Positions 7,018 to 13,887 of a DNA stretch of 36,823 bases are shown piece after piece; within the stretch, counting starts at the first letter, position 1, and every line of letters starts with the position of its first letter. A model generated the notes under the pieces. The model did not search any database and was not told the DNA's origin. It saw only the letters and a program-made list of their open reading frames with translations. The DNA is from a virus. Where the stretch lies: positions 1 through 36,823 of the IMG/VR virus record IMGVR_UViG_3300048996_000142. One strand, 5' to 3'. The position numbers were made by a program, and so were the translations under genes.

Positions 7018-7190
7018 GTCTGCCTCCCGCGTTTGATCTGTCCGTCCGCGTTGAGGTGGCCGTCGGAGTCGGCGAGCATGTCCAGCCCGCGGCCGAGGAC
7101 GGCGACCGGGTTCTCGCCCCGGTAGCAGCGGCGCAGGATCTGCCACATGCGGGCCGTCGGCTGCAGCAGCGGCAAGGCGCGGGCGGTCAC
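7014..7190 (-). CDS. small basic protein
   Basis: A 58-aa product from a GTG overlapping the previous stop. It contains RMWQILRRCYRGENPVAVLG and ends IKRGRQT. The short helical protein is basic, so nucleic-acid contact is possible. Nothing more can be said. A GTG one codon upstream is an alternative start. Confidence 0.5.
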   Translation of the reverse strand: MTARALPLLQPTARMWQILRRCYRGENPVAVLGRGLDMLADSDGHLNADGQIKRGRQT

Positions 7191-7390
7191 GACGCGGTCC
7201 TGACGTTGCGCTGGGGGGCGAGCGTGTCCCCGAGGGCGAGGATGGCCTGCGCCACGGCCGCGGTCGCGATGGCCTGCGCTCGTGCGGCGTTGGCGATGGT
7301 TATGTCGGTAGTGGTGCGCTGGCCTTGGATCTCGGCGAGGGTGCTGCGGGCGGCGGCGATGCTGGCCTCGGCGTCGGATCGGTGGCTCAT
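7187..7390 (-). CDS. small Ala-rich helical protein
   Basis: A 67-aa product starting MSHRSDAEASIAAARSTLAE and continuing as an almost continuous Ala-rich helix (ATAAVAQAILALGDTL). No membrane signal strong enough to call. AGGAACACC precedes the ATG. Function unknown. Confidence 0.55.
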   Translation of the reverse strand: MSHRSDAEASIAAARSTLAEIQGQRTTTDITIANAARAQAIATAAVAQAILALGDTLAPQRNVRTAS

Positions 7391-7443
7391 GGTGTTCCTC
7401 CAGGCGGGCGGCGGCCGGAACCACCGCCCGGGATCGGGGCGGG

Positions 7444-7833
7444 TCAGGGGGTGGGGTCGACCTCGGAATGCGTGAACCGGACGGGCTTGCCCAACTCGCG
7501 GGCGTAGCCGATCTCGGCGCGGGTGCTGTCGCCGATGTAGTCCCCGACGACGAGGACTTCGTCGGCGATGCGGATCTTCGCCCGGTGCAGTCCGTCGAGC
7601 CGGACCTTGAGCGCCTCGGCCTCGGCCGGGTCAGCCCACAGCGGGTGCGGCTGCTTCATGTCGCAGCCCGGCTTGACGACGATCTTCCCGGCGGCCGTCT
7701 CGCGGAGATCCACCTCAGCCATCTCCGCCATGAAGCGGGTGGAACCGCAGATCACGACGATCGTCGGGATGCCGAGCAGCGCTTTGCCGTCGGCGAGCTT
7801 CTCTTCCGGGGTAAGCAACTGCGGGTCCGACAT
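7444..7833 (-). CDS. nucleoside 2-deoxyribosyltransferase-like (DUF4406-type) protein
   Basis: A 129-aa product from an ATG with AGGAGGA upstream. It has the fold signature IPTIVVICGSTRFMAEMAEV near residue 25 and, at the end, HRAKIRIADEVLVVGDYIGD followed by STRAEIGYARELGKPVRF. This pattern is shared by nucleoside 2-deoxyribosyltransferase and DUF4406 proteins, where the loop after the first strand binds the nucleotide and the Glu of the AEIGYA helix is part of the active site. In phages these proteins may salvage or remodel nucleotides. The substrate cannot be read from the sequence. Confidence 0.75.
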   Translation of the reverse strand: MSDPQLLTPEEKLADGKALLGIPTIVVICGSTRFMAEMAEVDLRETAAGKIVVKPGCDMKQPHPLWADPAEAEALKVRLDGLHRAKIRIADEVLVVGDYIGDSTRAEIGYARELGKPVRFTHSEVDPTP

Positions 7834-7870
7834 GGGATTCCTCCTGCTGGTTGTGGTGGGGTTGGGGTTG

Positions 7871-7901
7871 CGGCCCGCCCTCATTCGCCGAGGGCGGGCC
7901 G
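7871..7901 (-). terminator. hairpin terminator
   Basis: CGGCCCGCCCTC (7871-7882) pairs perfectly with 7890-7901 across a 7-nt loop, just after the stop of the leftward gene 7910-8128 and before the start region of 7444-7833. Confidence 0.7.
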
Positions 7902-7909
7902 TCCTGCGG

Positions 7910-8128
7910 TCAGGTGGCGCGCTGCTCCCCCGCGGTGTCGGCCTGCCGCGCCTCGGCGGTCGGGCTGCTCTTGCCCAGCTCGGCGTGGGCGGCGGCGAGG
8001 GTGACGGCCGGGCCACCGCTCTGGGCAACGAGGGCGTTGACGCGGCTGGTGCGGCGGCAGTCGTCGCACGGCGTCGGGCAGACGGGGCCAGTGTTGAAGA
8101 TGCGGCACCAGGTGACGAGCTCGGCCAT
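7910..8128 (-). CDS. small Cys-motif protein
   Basis: A 72-aa product starting MAELVTWCRIFNTGPVCPTP. The Cys arrangement C-x8-C-x3-C-x2-C (WCRIFNTGPVCPTPCDDC) followed by RR suggests a small zinc site, then an Ala-rich helix. It begins 2 nt after the stop of the gene upstream and is followed by a terminator. No known family recognised. Confidence 0.55.
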   Translation of the reverse strand: MAELVTWCRIFNTGPVCPTPCDDCRRTSRVNALVAQSGGPAVTLAAAHAELGKSSPTAEARQADTAGEQRAT

Positions 8129-8130
8129 GG

Positions 8131-8832
8131 TCAGGCCTCCTTCGGCTGCTGCGCCCCGACGGCGGGCTGGGACACGGCGGCGTGGTGGCGGCAGTGGCAG
8201 AGCTCGGCGGGGCACTTGCAGACAAACGCCTCGGCCTCTGGCTGCTGCGCCTCGTCGGCCCTGCGGCGCAGGTGGTCGGCGACGTCCTCGCGGGCGTCGC
8301 AGGAAGCGCACGGCTTGCGCTGGCCGCAGCCCTCGTTCATCGCCTCGACGACTTCAGCCTGCTCCCGCAGGATCGCGGCCCGGTCGACGGGCGCAGACGC
8401 CACGGTGGGAGCAGGCAGCGCGGCCAGCACCGCGTCGGCCATCGCGCCCCACGTGGTGCCGCCCTGGCAGGTGGCCAACGCTGTGACGATGCGGTCGCGG
8501 AGTGCGGCCCGGTCTGCGACAGGCGCTCCGTCGGCGGGCTTGTGCTCACGGGCCAACTCGGCCAGCCAGTCCGGCCAGTCGTCGGGGCCCCCGATGCGGT
8601 ATTCCTGGTCGCAGGGGTCGTCGGTGAGTTCACCGTCCTCCCGCACCCAGACCCCGTACAGGTGGGCGTGGATGCCGTCCTGCCGGTAGGTGAAGACGAC
8701 GATGCCGGGGCGGATGCTGCCGCTGCCCCACTTGTACCTGACGTCGGGCTTGCCCGTGAGGAGCAGTTCGATGGACTGGGAGGCGACGGTCACGGTGGCC
8801 TCGGTGGGCTGCGGCTCGGTGGTCTCGGTCAT
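8131..8832 (-). CDS. hypothetical phage protein, Cys/His-rich C-terminus
   Basis: A 233-aa product starting MTETTEPQPTEATVTVASQS at an ATG overlapping the previous stop (ATGA). The N-terminal domain (residues 20-110) looks beta-rich (YKWGSGSIRPGIVVFTYRQD, HLYGVWVREDGEL). The C-terminal third has GCGQRKPCASCDAREDVADH and AFVCKCPAELCHCRHH, a dense set of metal ligands. Common as a mosaic protein in Streptomyces phages. Function unknown. Confidence 0.65.
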   Translation of the reverse strand: MTETTEPQPTEATVTVASQSIELLLTGKPDVRYKWGSGSIRPGIVVFTYRQDGIHAHLYGVWVREDGELTDDPCDQEYRIGGPDDWPDWLAELAREHKPADGAPVADRAALRDRIVTALATCQGGTTWGAMADAVLAALPAPTVASAPVDRAAILREQAEVVEAMNEGCGQRKPCASCDAREDVADHLRRRADEAQQPEAEAFVCKCPAELCHCRHHAAVSQPAVGAQQPKEA

Positions 8833-9242
8833 GCTGCTCCTTGATCGGTGGTGGATGTCCGGGCGTTCCAGGCGTCGTCGCTCTCGGCGAGCGCCGCGGT
8901 GAGCAGGGCCTTCGAGATGGGGCCGGGCTTGGCCAGCAGCGCTTTGATCCGCTTGTGCCGGGCGTCCAGCTCCTGGATCACATACAGCGGCGGTGTCTGC
9001 CGGGTGATCGCCTGCGACTGCTCGGCCTCCCGCTGGTAGTGCTCGGCGTTCCACTCGGCCAGGCGCAGCCGCCGCCACAGCTCCAGCAGCGGGATGTCGG
9101 CGTACTCCTCGGCGAAGAAGCGACGCTCGTCAGGGTTGGCGTCGTCGAGGGGCCGCTCCTGGATCGTGCGCTGGAAGGCGGCGTCCCCGGCGGTGGGCCA
9201 CAGGACAATCCGCAACGTCACCGCTGCGGCAGGCTCGGTCAT
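8829..9242 (-). CDS. hypothetical phage protein
   Basis: A 137-aa product starting MTEPAAAVTLRIVLWPTAGD. A central helix pair (LLELWRRLRLAEWNAEHYQR, IQELDARHKRIKALLAKPGP) is the main visible feature. It overlaps the next gene by an ATGA. A terminator lies just upstream at 9281-9311, so it probably has its own promoter within 9243-9280 or is read through from above. Function unknown. Confidence 0.6.
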   Translation of the reverse strand: MTEPAAAVTLRIVLWPTAGDAAFQRTIQERPLDDANPDERRFFAEEYADIPLLELWRRLRLAEWNAEHYQREAEQSQAITRQTPPLYVIQELDARHKRIKALLAKPGPISKALLTAALAESDDAWNARTSTTDQGAA

Positions 9243-9280
9243 GCTGTGGCTCCTTGATCGATGTGGTTGGGTGGGTGCCG

Positions 9281-9311
9281 CGGTCGGCCCCGATAACGGC
9301 GGGGCCGACCG
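9281..9311 (-). terminator. hairpin terminator
   Basis: CGGTCGGCCCCG (9281-9292) pairs perfectly with 9300-9311, loop 7 nt. It follows the stop of the leftward gene 9333-9692. Confidence 0.7.
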
Positions 9312-9332
9312 TCCTGCGTGTCACGGGGTGGT

Positions 9333-9692
9333 TCAGGAGACGGCGAGGAGCGTCACGGGCTGCGCGCCGGGCTCGCCCTCGCGGCTGCTCTCGAAGTACC
9401 AGGAGCAGTCCGGGTCGTCGCCGCGCGCCGGGTCCGGGCTGCGGAAGATCACCCACCGCTCCTCGACGCAGCCGTACCAGTCGTCGAGCTCGGCGCGGTG
9501 ATCGTCGGCGAGGTTCACCAGGAGGCAGAAGACGCGGGCGTGCCGGTTGAAGGCGGCGAAGGCGCGGCGGGCGCCGGGGTGTCCGAGGGCGAGCATGTCG
9601 CCGTCCTCGCCGATGTGGCAGACGGGGATCCCGTAGTGCGTGTCCTCGGTCTCCGGGTCGGTGATCACGTTGGACGCGGTGTCGGTGGTCAC
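9333..9692 (-). CDS. hypothetical phage protein
   Basis: A 119-aa product from a GTG with AGGAGGA upstream. It begins VTTDTASNVITDPETEDTHY and contains beta-strand-like stretches with aromatics (RVFCLLVNLADDHRAELDDW, ERWVIFRSPDPARGDD, CSWYFESSREGEPG). Acidic and soluble. It stands alone between the coupled set above (stop at 9771) and a terminator below. Not recognised. Confidence 0.6.
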   Translation of the reverse strand: MTTDTASNVITDPETEDTHYGIPVCHIGEDGDMLALGHPGARRAFAAFNRHARVFCLLVNLADDHRAELDDWYGCVEERWVIFRSPDPARGDDPDCSWYFESSREGEPGAQPVTLLAVS

Positions 9693-9770
9693 AGGGTTCC
9701 TCCTGGGTTGTCGTGCCCCACCCGGCTGGTGTGGGGCGGAATCGGGGTCGGGCGGGGAACAACGGGCGGT

Positions 9771-10037
9771 CTAGGCGGCCTCTCGGAGTGCGGCGAGCAA
9801 CGCGGCCCGGTTGGCGGCCTGCTGGCCGGGCGACAGCGGTAGCCGGCCGGTGGGCGCTGCGACCCGTCCGGTGGGTACCGCTTCGGCGTACAGGCGGCCG
9901 AGGGTGTCCGCGGGCGGGAGGCGCAGCGCCTGCCGTGCCCGGGCCACCGTCGTCGGGTCGCAGCGGAGGCGGAGGGCGATGGAGGCGTTGGTGTGGCCCT
10001 CGCGGATCAGGGCGGCAATGTCGGCGCGGACCTTCAT
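9771..10037 (-). CDS. small HTH DNA-binding protein
   Basis: An 88-aa product starting MKVRADIAALIREGHTNASI. Residues 3-40 (ADIAALIREGHTNASIALRL, CDPTTVARARQALRL) form a helix-turn-helix of the type seen in resolvase tails and sigma-like proteins. The C-terminus has a Gln/Ala-rich helix. It overlaps the gene before it by ATGA. Actinophages use such proteins as early regulators; the target is unknown. Confidence 0.65.
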   Translation of the reverse strand: MKVRADIAALIREGHTNASIALRLRCDPTTVARARQALRLPPADTLGRLYAEAVPTGRVAAPTGRLPLSPGQQAANRAALLAALREAA

Positions 10038-10339
10038 GCGGCTGTCGCCTCGGCTTCCTGGTAGCGGCGGGCGTGGGGTGTGAAGCGGCGGTTGCCTTCG
10101 TCGTGGCAGTCGATGCCGGGCTCGACCTGGCATTCGGGGCAGCAGGCCGTCGCCTTCGCCCAGGCGGATACGCGCTGCGGGTGCGGCAGTTCGAGCTGCC
10201 GGCGCTTCGACGGGGTGGTGCACGGTCGGCGGGCGACGGCTTTGCAGTGCGGGCAGTCGACGGAGCGGGCCGGGTGCTGCTTGGCGCGCATCCAGTGGCG
10301 GAGTTCGTCGGGCATCGGCGCTCCGGGGCGGATGGTCAT
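10034..10339 (-). CDS. double zinc-finger phage protein
   Basis: A 101-aa product starting MTIRPGAPMPDELRHWMRAK. It carries two copies of the pattern CPxC-x5-6-PC/DC ... PHxxR: CPHCKAVARRPCTTPSKRRQ followed by LPHPQR, and CPECQVEPGIDCHDEGNRRF followed by TPHARR. This is the phage zinc-binding finger common in actinophage DNA-metabolism genes. It is coupled to the gene upstream, which has a third copy. Confidence 0.7.
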   Translation of the reverse strand: MTIRPGAPMPDELRHWMRAKQHPARSVDCPHCKAVARRPCTTPSKRRQLELPHPQRVSAWAKATACCPECQVEPGIDCHDEGNRRFTPHARRYQEAEATAA

Positions 10340-10944
10340 GAGGTCTCCTCGAGTCGGTTCAGGTGGCGGAGGGATGCGGCGCGGCGGCGCTCGGCTTCGG
10401 CTTGTTCGGCGACCGGGTCAGTTCCCCCGCCGCGGGCCGCGTGAGGGGCGCGCTCATTGCCGCCCGGGGTTCGGCACGGCCGGCCTATGGCGGCCTGGCA
10501 CTTGGGGCACTCGGCACCGAGGGGGCCGGGCCGCTTCACCTCGGCGATCTCCGGCGGGACCTCGCGGCCCACGCCGGCCAGGAGCTCGGCCATCTTTCGG
10601 GGCTTCAACTCGAAGCCGTCCGCTGCTCGACTGCGCTGACCGCGCAGGGCGGCGAGGTACGCCCGCACGTCGTCCGGATCGGCGTCCGGAACCTCGGCGG
10701 GTAGGCCGGGCCCTTGGAAGTCCGCTGCACGCTCACCGCGGATCTTCTTGATCTCACCGATGATCTCGGCCGGGCTGACGAACGGCTGACGCTTCGCAAC
10801 TGCGGCAGCAGCTGCACGGGCGTCGGCGAGGGCGAAGTCGCCGAGGACGTCGTGCCAGGCGTCGGGGGTGTACTCGTCGAACTTCTGCTGGGGGCAGAGG
10901 GCTTTCACGTAGCGGGCGAGCATGACTGTCTCGCTGGGGTTCAT
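10336..10944 (-). CDS. helicase-loader-like replication protein with zinc finger
   Basis: A 202-aa product starting MNPSETVMLARYVKALCPQQ. The first 75 residues (DAWHDVLGDFALADARAAAA, RQPFVSPAEIIGEIKKIRGE) match the N-terminal pattern of actinophage helicase loaders, in which a short helical domain ends in a FVxPAEI motif. The C-terminus has CPKCQAAIGRPCRTPGGNER...PHAARG, a zinc finger shared with the next gene. Placed directly after the replication initiator with an ATGA overlap, it probably helps load the replicative helicase. Confidence 0.65.
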   Translation of the reverse strand: MNPSETVMLARYVKALCPQQKFDEYTPDAWHDVLGDFALADARAAAAAVAKRQPFVSPAEIIGEIKKIRGERAADFQGPGLPAEVPDADPDDVRAYLAALRGQRSRAADGFELKPRKMAELLAGVGREVPPEIAEVKRPGPLGAECPKCQAAIGRPCRTPGGNERAPHAARGGGTDPVAEQAEAERRRAASLRHLNRLEETS

Positions 10945-12086
10945 GAGGACTCCTGCTGCTGGCGGGCGTTGGCGCGCTCCATGGCGCGGGCGAAGAGGTC
11001 GTCTGATTGCTGCTGTTGGCGGGCAGCGAAGGGGATGACATCGGCGCCGGCTGCTGCCTTGCGGATGTCGGAGAAGGCGAACTGGAGGGTGTTGGCGGTG
11101 ACCGGCTTGCTGGTCTCACCAAGGCGCTCGAGGGCGCGCCACAGCTCGCTGGAGTCGGTGTGGTTCGCGAGCGCGTCGGCGATGGTGGTTCGGACTTGGC
11201 GGCGCTTGTAGGAGTTGCCGCGGGCGAAGCGCTCGAGGAAGGCGTCGGCCATCCGGTCTGGGAGCGCCCTTTCCGTCTGCGCGACGGCGGGTTCGCTGGA
11301 CGGCTCACCGGGGGGTAGGGGGGTGTTCCCTTCCCTTCCCTTCCCTTCCCTTCCTTTCCCTTCCGTCAGTGAATGGTTCAGTGAAGAAATCTCACTGTCC
11401 GCATCCCTCTCAGTCTCAGAGTTGGACGGAGCGTGAGATTCGTTCACTGAGTCATTCACTGAACGGTTCAGTGAGTCATTCAGTGAATCCTCAATGCCTG
11501 CGAGCTCCGCGGGCGGAATGAACTCCTCCCCGTCCGGACCGCCGCGTCGACTCCTGGCGCACGCTTGGTGCGCGGCACGGACGTTGGACGGGTGGTCCGT
11601 ACCGCCTGCGGACACCGGCCGGACGTAGTCGATGGCCAGGTTGTGGGCGTCGACGCTGACGAGGCGTCGCGGGATCTCACCGCCGCACAGCTGGCACATC
11701 CAGCCGTCGCGGCGGGCGTACATCTCCCGCACCTGCCACGCCCCAGTCGAGGGCGGCGGCAGCTTGCTCTTCTGCGGCCGGTTGATCCGCTGGTGCTTAC
11801 GGAAGTTGACGACCAGAGCCATCTGCTGACGGGCCGCACCCCCGATGTACGGGAAGACGAGCCCCGTGTCGGTGAGGCACCGCATCAACTGGTCGACGTC
11901 CTTGATCGTCAGGTCGTCGTCGTACATGAACGCCTGCGCCTTGATGTAGGCCGGCGTCCAGCGCAGGATGCCCTCGTCGTCCGCCATGTTGAATGTCGCG
12001 ATGAACAACAGCCGGGCATCGCGCGGCATGACTCCGAGGAGCTCGTCCTCCCAAAACTCGGGCTTCACAGTGCGAATGCGCGGCAT
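10941..12086 (-). CDS. phage replication initiator with embedded HNH-like domain
   Basis: A 381-aa product starting MPRIRTVKPEFWEDELLGVM (residues before this in the open frame are Pro-rich and unlikely). Residues 1-100 are a DnaD-type winged helix typical of phage initiators. Residues 128-180 form an HNH-like zinc domain (C131, C134, DYVRPVSAGG, SNVRAAHQAC). The first catalytic His is replaced by Tyr154 (usual DHV), so cleavage activity is doubtful. Residues 200-256 are low-complexity (SLNDSLNRSVNDSVNE, EGKGREGKGREG), produced by iterons and a GGGAA tract in the DNA. Residues 280-380 are helical (LPDRMADAFLERFARGN, AFSDIRKAA). Binding to the iterons inside its own gene is inferred. Confidence 0.8.
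   Translation of the reverse strand: MPRIRTVKPEFWEDELLGVMPRDARLLFIATFNMADDEGILRWTPAYIKAQAFMYDDDLTIKDVDQLMRCLTDTGLVFPYIGGAARQQMALVVNFRKHQRINRPQKSKLPPPSTGAWQVREMYARRDGWMCQLCGGEIPRRLVSVDAHNLAIDYVRPVSAGGTDHPSNVRAAHQACARSRRGGPDGEEFIPPAELAGIEDSLNDSLNRSVNDSVNESHAPSNSETERDADSEISSLNHSLTEGKGREGKGREGNTPLPPGEPSSEPAVAQTERALPDRMADAFLERFARGNSYKRRQVRTTIADALANHTDSSELWRALERLGETSKPVTANTLQFAFSDIRKAAAGADVIPFAARQQQQSDDLFARAMERANARQQQESS
11326..11364 (-). repeat. GGGAA pentanucleotide tract (G4 motif)
   Basis: Read on the coding (minus) strand: five perfect GGGAA units (11326-11350) preceded by GGAA, GGGAAA and GGAA. Five GGG runs spaced by AA meet a G-quadruplex pattern. The unit length of 5 nt is not a multiple of three, so gain or loss of units by slippage would shift the reading frame of the initiator's C-terminal 130 residues. 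Confidence 0.9.
11365..11487. repeat. six 12-bp-phased iterons, candidate replication origin
   Basis: The 9-mer TTCA(C/G)TGA(A/G) occurs at 11377, 11443, 11455, 11467 and 11479, with a one-mismatch copy at 11365. Spacing within each group is exactly 12 bp. Each copy is itself palindromic around its centre. The region is visibly lower in GC than the rest and lies inside the initiator gene next to a G-rich tract. This layout resembles lambda, whose origin iterons lie in gene O. Origin function is inferred. Confidence 0.7.
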
Positions 12087-12137
12087 GTGACGGTCTTCCT
12101 TCGAGCGGTACGGATAGGGTTCCGGCGCGAGATCAGG

Positions 12138-12165
12138 GGTGGGGTCGCCAGCACGCGGCCCCACC
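12138..12165 (-). terminator. weak hairpin after the ParB-radical SAM gene start of the interval
   Basis: GGTGGGG (12138-12144) pairs with CCCCACC (12159-12165) around a 14-nt loop, between the stop of the gene at 12171 and the initiator start at 12086. It may attenuate rather than fully stop leftward transcription. Confidence 0.4.
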
Positions 12166-12170
12166 TGGCT

Positions 12171-13625
12171 TTACTGCTGCGGGTATTCGTCGATGGGCTG
12201 CATGCCGGGCCGGCCATTGAAGAGGTTCGGCTTGAGATGCACGCGGCATCCCGCTTCGCGGGCCTGGGCGACGATCCGGGCGACCCACTCAAAGGGCGGG
12301 GCGAACGCGGGCACGGTGCCGGTCGGCTGCCTCGTTTCGGTCTGGGCGCCGATGACGACCCAGTCGAACATCGACAGATCCGTGAACTCCAAGGGCTCCA
12401 GGAGGGGTTCGAGAGACAGCCACTTGACGCGGCCTCCGTCGATCTCACGGAAGGCGTCTTCTGCGATCCGCACGCGCTTCTGCTCGTCGACGCTGGTGCC
12501 GATCCATGCGCCGGGAGGCATGTCGAGTCCGACGTATCGCTTGGGGAACTTGGTGAGGGTGATGTACTGCCACGCCGGGTTGGCACACATCGCCTGGTGC
12601 ACCTGGTTGATCCACTCGTCGGGAACCCACCTGCCGTAGAGGTCGGCCATTGAGCAGACGAACACCCGCTGGTATGCCGGGTCGTCGCGATGCATGGCGG
12701 GGATCGCCGTGTTGGCCGGCGCGTCGAGCCGCTCGTGGTGGAACAGCGGAGTGAAGCCGACCGGGTAGGCCCCCCGGTAGCGCTCGCTGGTGGCAATCTC
12801 GCGGGCGTAGCAGTAGGCGCAGCCGTGCAGGCAGCCCGTCACCGGGTTCCAGGACCAGGCCGCCCAGGAAATCCCCTGCCCCTTGGACTCGTTGAACGTG
12901 GCCTTGCTCTGCGGCTCCGGGTACCGGACTTCGGTTCCGTCGTGGGTGCGGAGGGTGAGCATGACCGCAGCCGGCTTGGTCGCGACCGGTTCGGGCCTGG
13001 GCATAGCGGCGATGCGTTGACGGCGCTGCTTGTCCGCGGCGTCCAGGGCGATCTCTCCGGTGCGGACCTTCTCGGCCAGATCTGGAGCGTCGCGTTGAAC
13101 GGCGATTGCCCGCTGAACAGAACGGCCCGACGCTCCGACGACCTTGGCGGCGCGCTCACTCGACTCGCGCTGCCGCCGGTCGGCAACGGCATTGATGGGC
13201 CGCAATTCCCGCCGATCGGCGGGAATTGTCTCGCTCTCGGTAATTGTCCGATGCGATGAGTCACCGATCGGGCGGCCCGGTGGATTTGCCGCGGCATAGA
13301 ACCGCTTGTATTCCACCGCCATGAACGCCTGTTGCCCGGGGTTCAATTGCCGTCGGGCCAGGTTCTTCGACACGATCAGGTCGAGGATCATGGTCTCCGT
13401 GTAGCGCTCCGGCAGCGTCTCGAAGACCGGGTCCGATCCGGCTTCCTCGCAGGCCCGCCACCGGTTGCGGCCATCGACGAGGACGGTCTTGTCGTGGTTC
13501 AGGATGATGGGCTCACGCAAGCCGTTGCGCTTGATGTCCCGCACCAACTCGGCGAATTCCTCGCCGCCGATGAGGGGGAAGGCGTCCGCGAACGGGTGCA
13601 CTTCGTAGGGGCCGAGCTTGTTCAC
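12171..13625 (-). CDS. ParB-like / radical SAM (DUF5131, Gp37-Gp68 type) fusion
   Basis: A 484-aa product from GTG 13625, with a GGAAAG site upstream and 1 nt after the HNH stop. Residues 8-110 match the ParB/sulfiredoxin fold: EFAELVRDIKRNGLREPIIL and VLVDGRNRWRACEEAG. Residues 150-205 include an HTH-like stretch (ASGRSVQRAIAVQR). Residues 250-480 match the DUF5131 radical SAM family (ISWAAWSWNPVTGCLHGCAY) with C265-x3-C269-x2-C272 to bind a 4Fe-4S cluster and, downstream, conserved FVCSMADLYGRWVP, WLSLEPLLEPL and WVVIGAQTETRQ. DUF5131 proteins often pair with TcmP partners; a TcmP-like gene is two genes upstream. The ParB part could bring it to DNA. Substrate unknown. Confidence 0.85.
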   Translation of the reverse strand: MNKLGPYEVHPFADAFPLIGGEEFAELVRDIKRNGLREPIILNHDKTVLVDGRNRWRACEEAGSDPVFETLPERYTETMILDLIVSKNLARRQLNPGQQAFMAVEYKRFYAAANPPGRPIGDSSHRTITESETIPADRRELRPINAVADRRQRESSERAAKVVGASGRSVQRAIAVQRDAPDLAEKVRTGEIALDAADKQRRQRIAAMPRPEPVATKPAAVMLTLRTHDGTEVRYPEPQSKATFNESKGQGISWAAWSWNPVTGCLHGCAYCYAREIATSERYRGAYPVGFTPLFHHERLDAPANTAIPAMHRDDPAYQRVFVCSMADLYGRWVPDEWINQVHQAMCANPAWQYITLTKFPKRYVGLDMPPGAWIGTSVDEQKRVRIAEDAFREIDGGRVKWLSLEPLLEPLEFTDLSMFDWVVIGAQTETRQPTGTVPAFAPPFEWVARIVAQAREAGCRVHLKPNLFNGRPGMQPIDEYPQQ

Positions 13626-13626
13626 G

Positions 13627-13887
13627 TCAGCTTTCCTTTCCGTGAATCTCGCAGTGGCAGCGGTGGCACACCGCCGAAAGGTTTTCTGGGATGTCGAACG
13701 CGCCCCACGGCGGATAGCGCCAGTGGTGCGGCTCCGTCGGCGGACGCACCTTGCAGCGCTCGCACTTGCCGGCCGCCCGCTCGAAGACCGCGGTGCGCAC
13801 CGCGAGGAACCGCGGGTGGCCCAGGTACTCGCGGTACGACCGGTATGGGGCGTCTCCGGGCGTGGGCGGCTGATAGTGGCGAACCAT
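13627..13887 (-). CDS. small HNH endonuclease
   Basis: An 86-aa product starting MVRHYQPPTPGDAPYRSYRE at an ATG overlapping the previous stop by 1 nt. It has a typical HNH core: zinc pair KCERCK, first His pair PTEPHHWRYPPWG, Asn in IPENLSAVC, then CHRCHCEIHG with the second zinc pair and final His. All expected catalytic residues are present, unlike the degenerate copy in the initiator. It lies between the TcmP-like and ParB-radical SAM genes in one operon. It may be a homing-type nuclease or act with its neighbours. Confidence 0.8.
   Translation of the reverse strand: MVRHYQPPTPGDAPYRSYREYLGHPRFLAVRTAVFERAAGKCERCKVRPPTEPHHWRYPPWGAFDIPENLSAVCHRCHCEIHGKES

Noticed and set aside
8131-9078. 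315-codon form of the 8131-8832 gene
   Set aside because: The extra N-terminal 82 codons overlap the real gene 8829-9242 in another frame and are Arg/Ala-rich. ATG 8832 sits in an ATGA overlap.
11365-11487. CRISPR-like array
   Set aside because: The repeats are 9 nt at 12-bp spacing and inside a coding frame. No 20-40 bp repeat with unique spacers exists.
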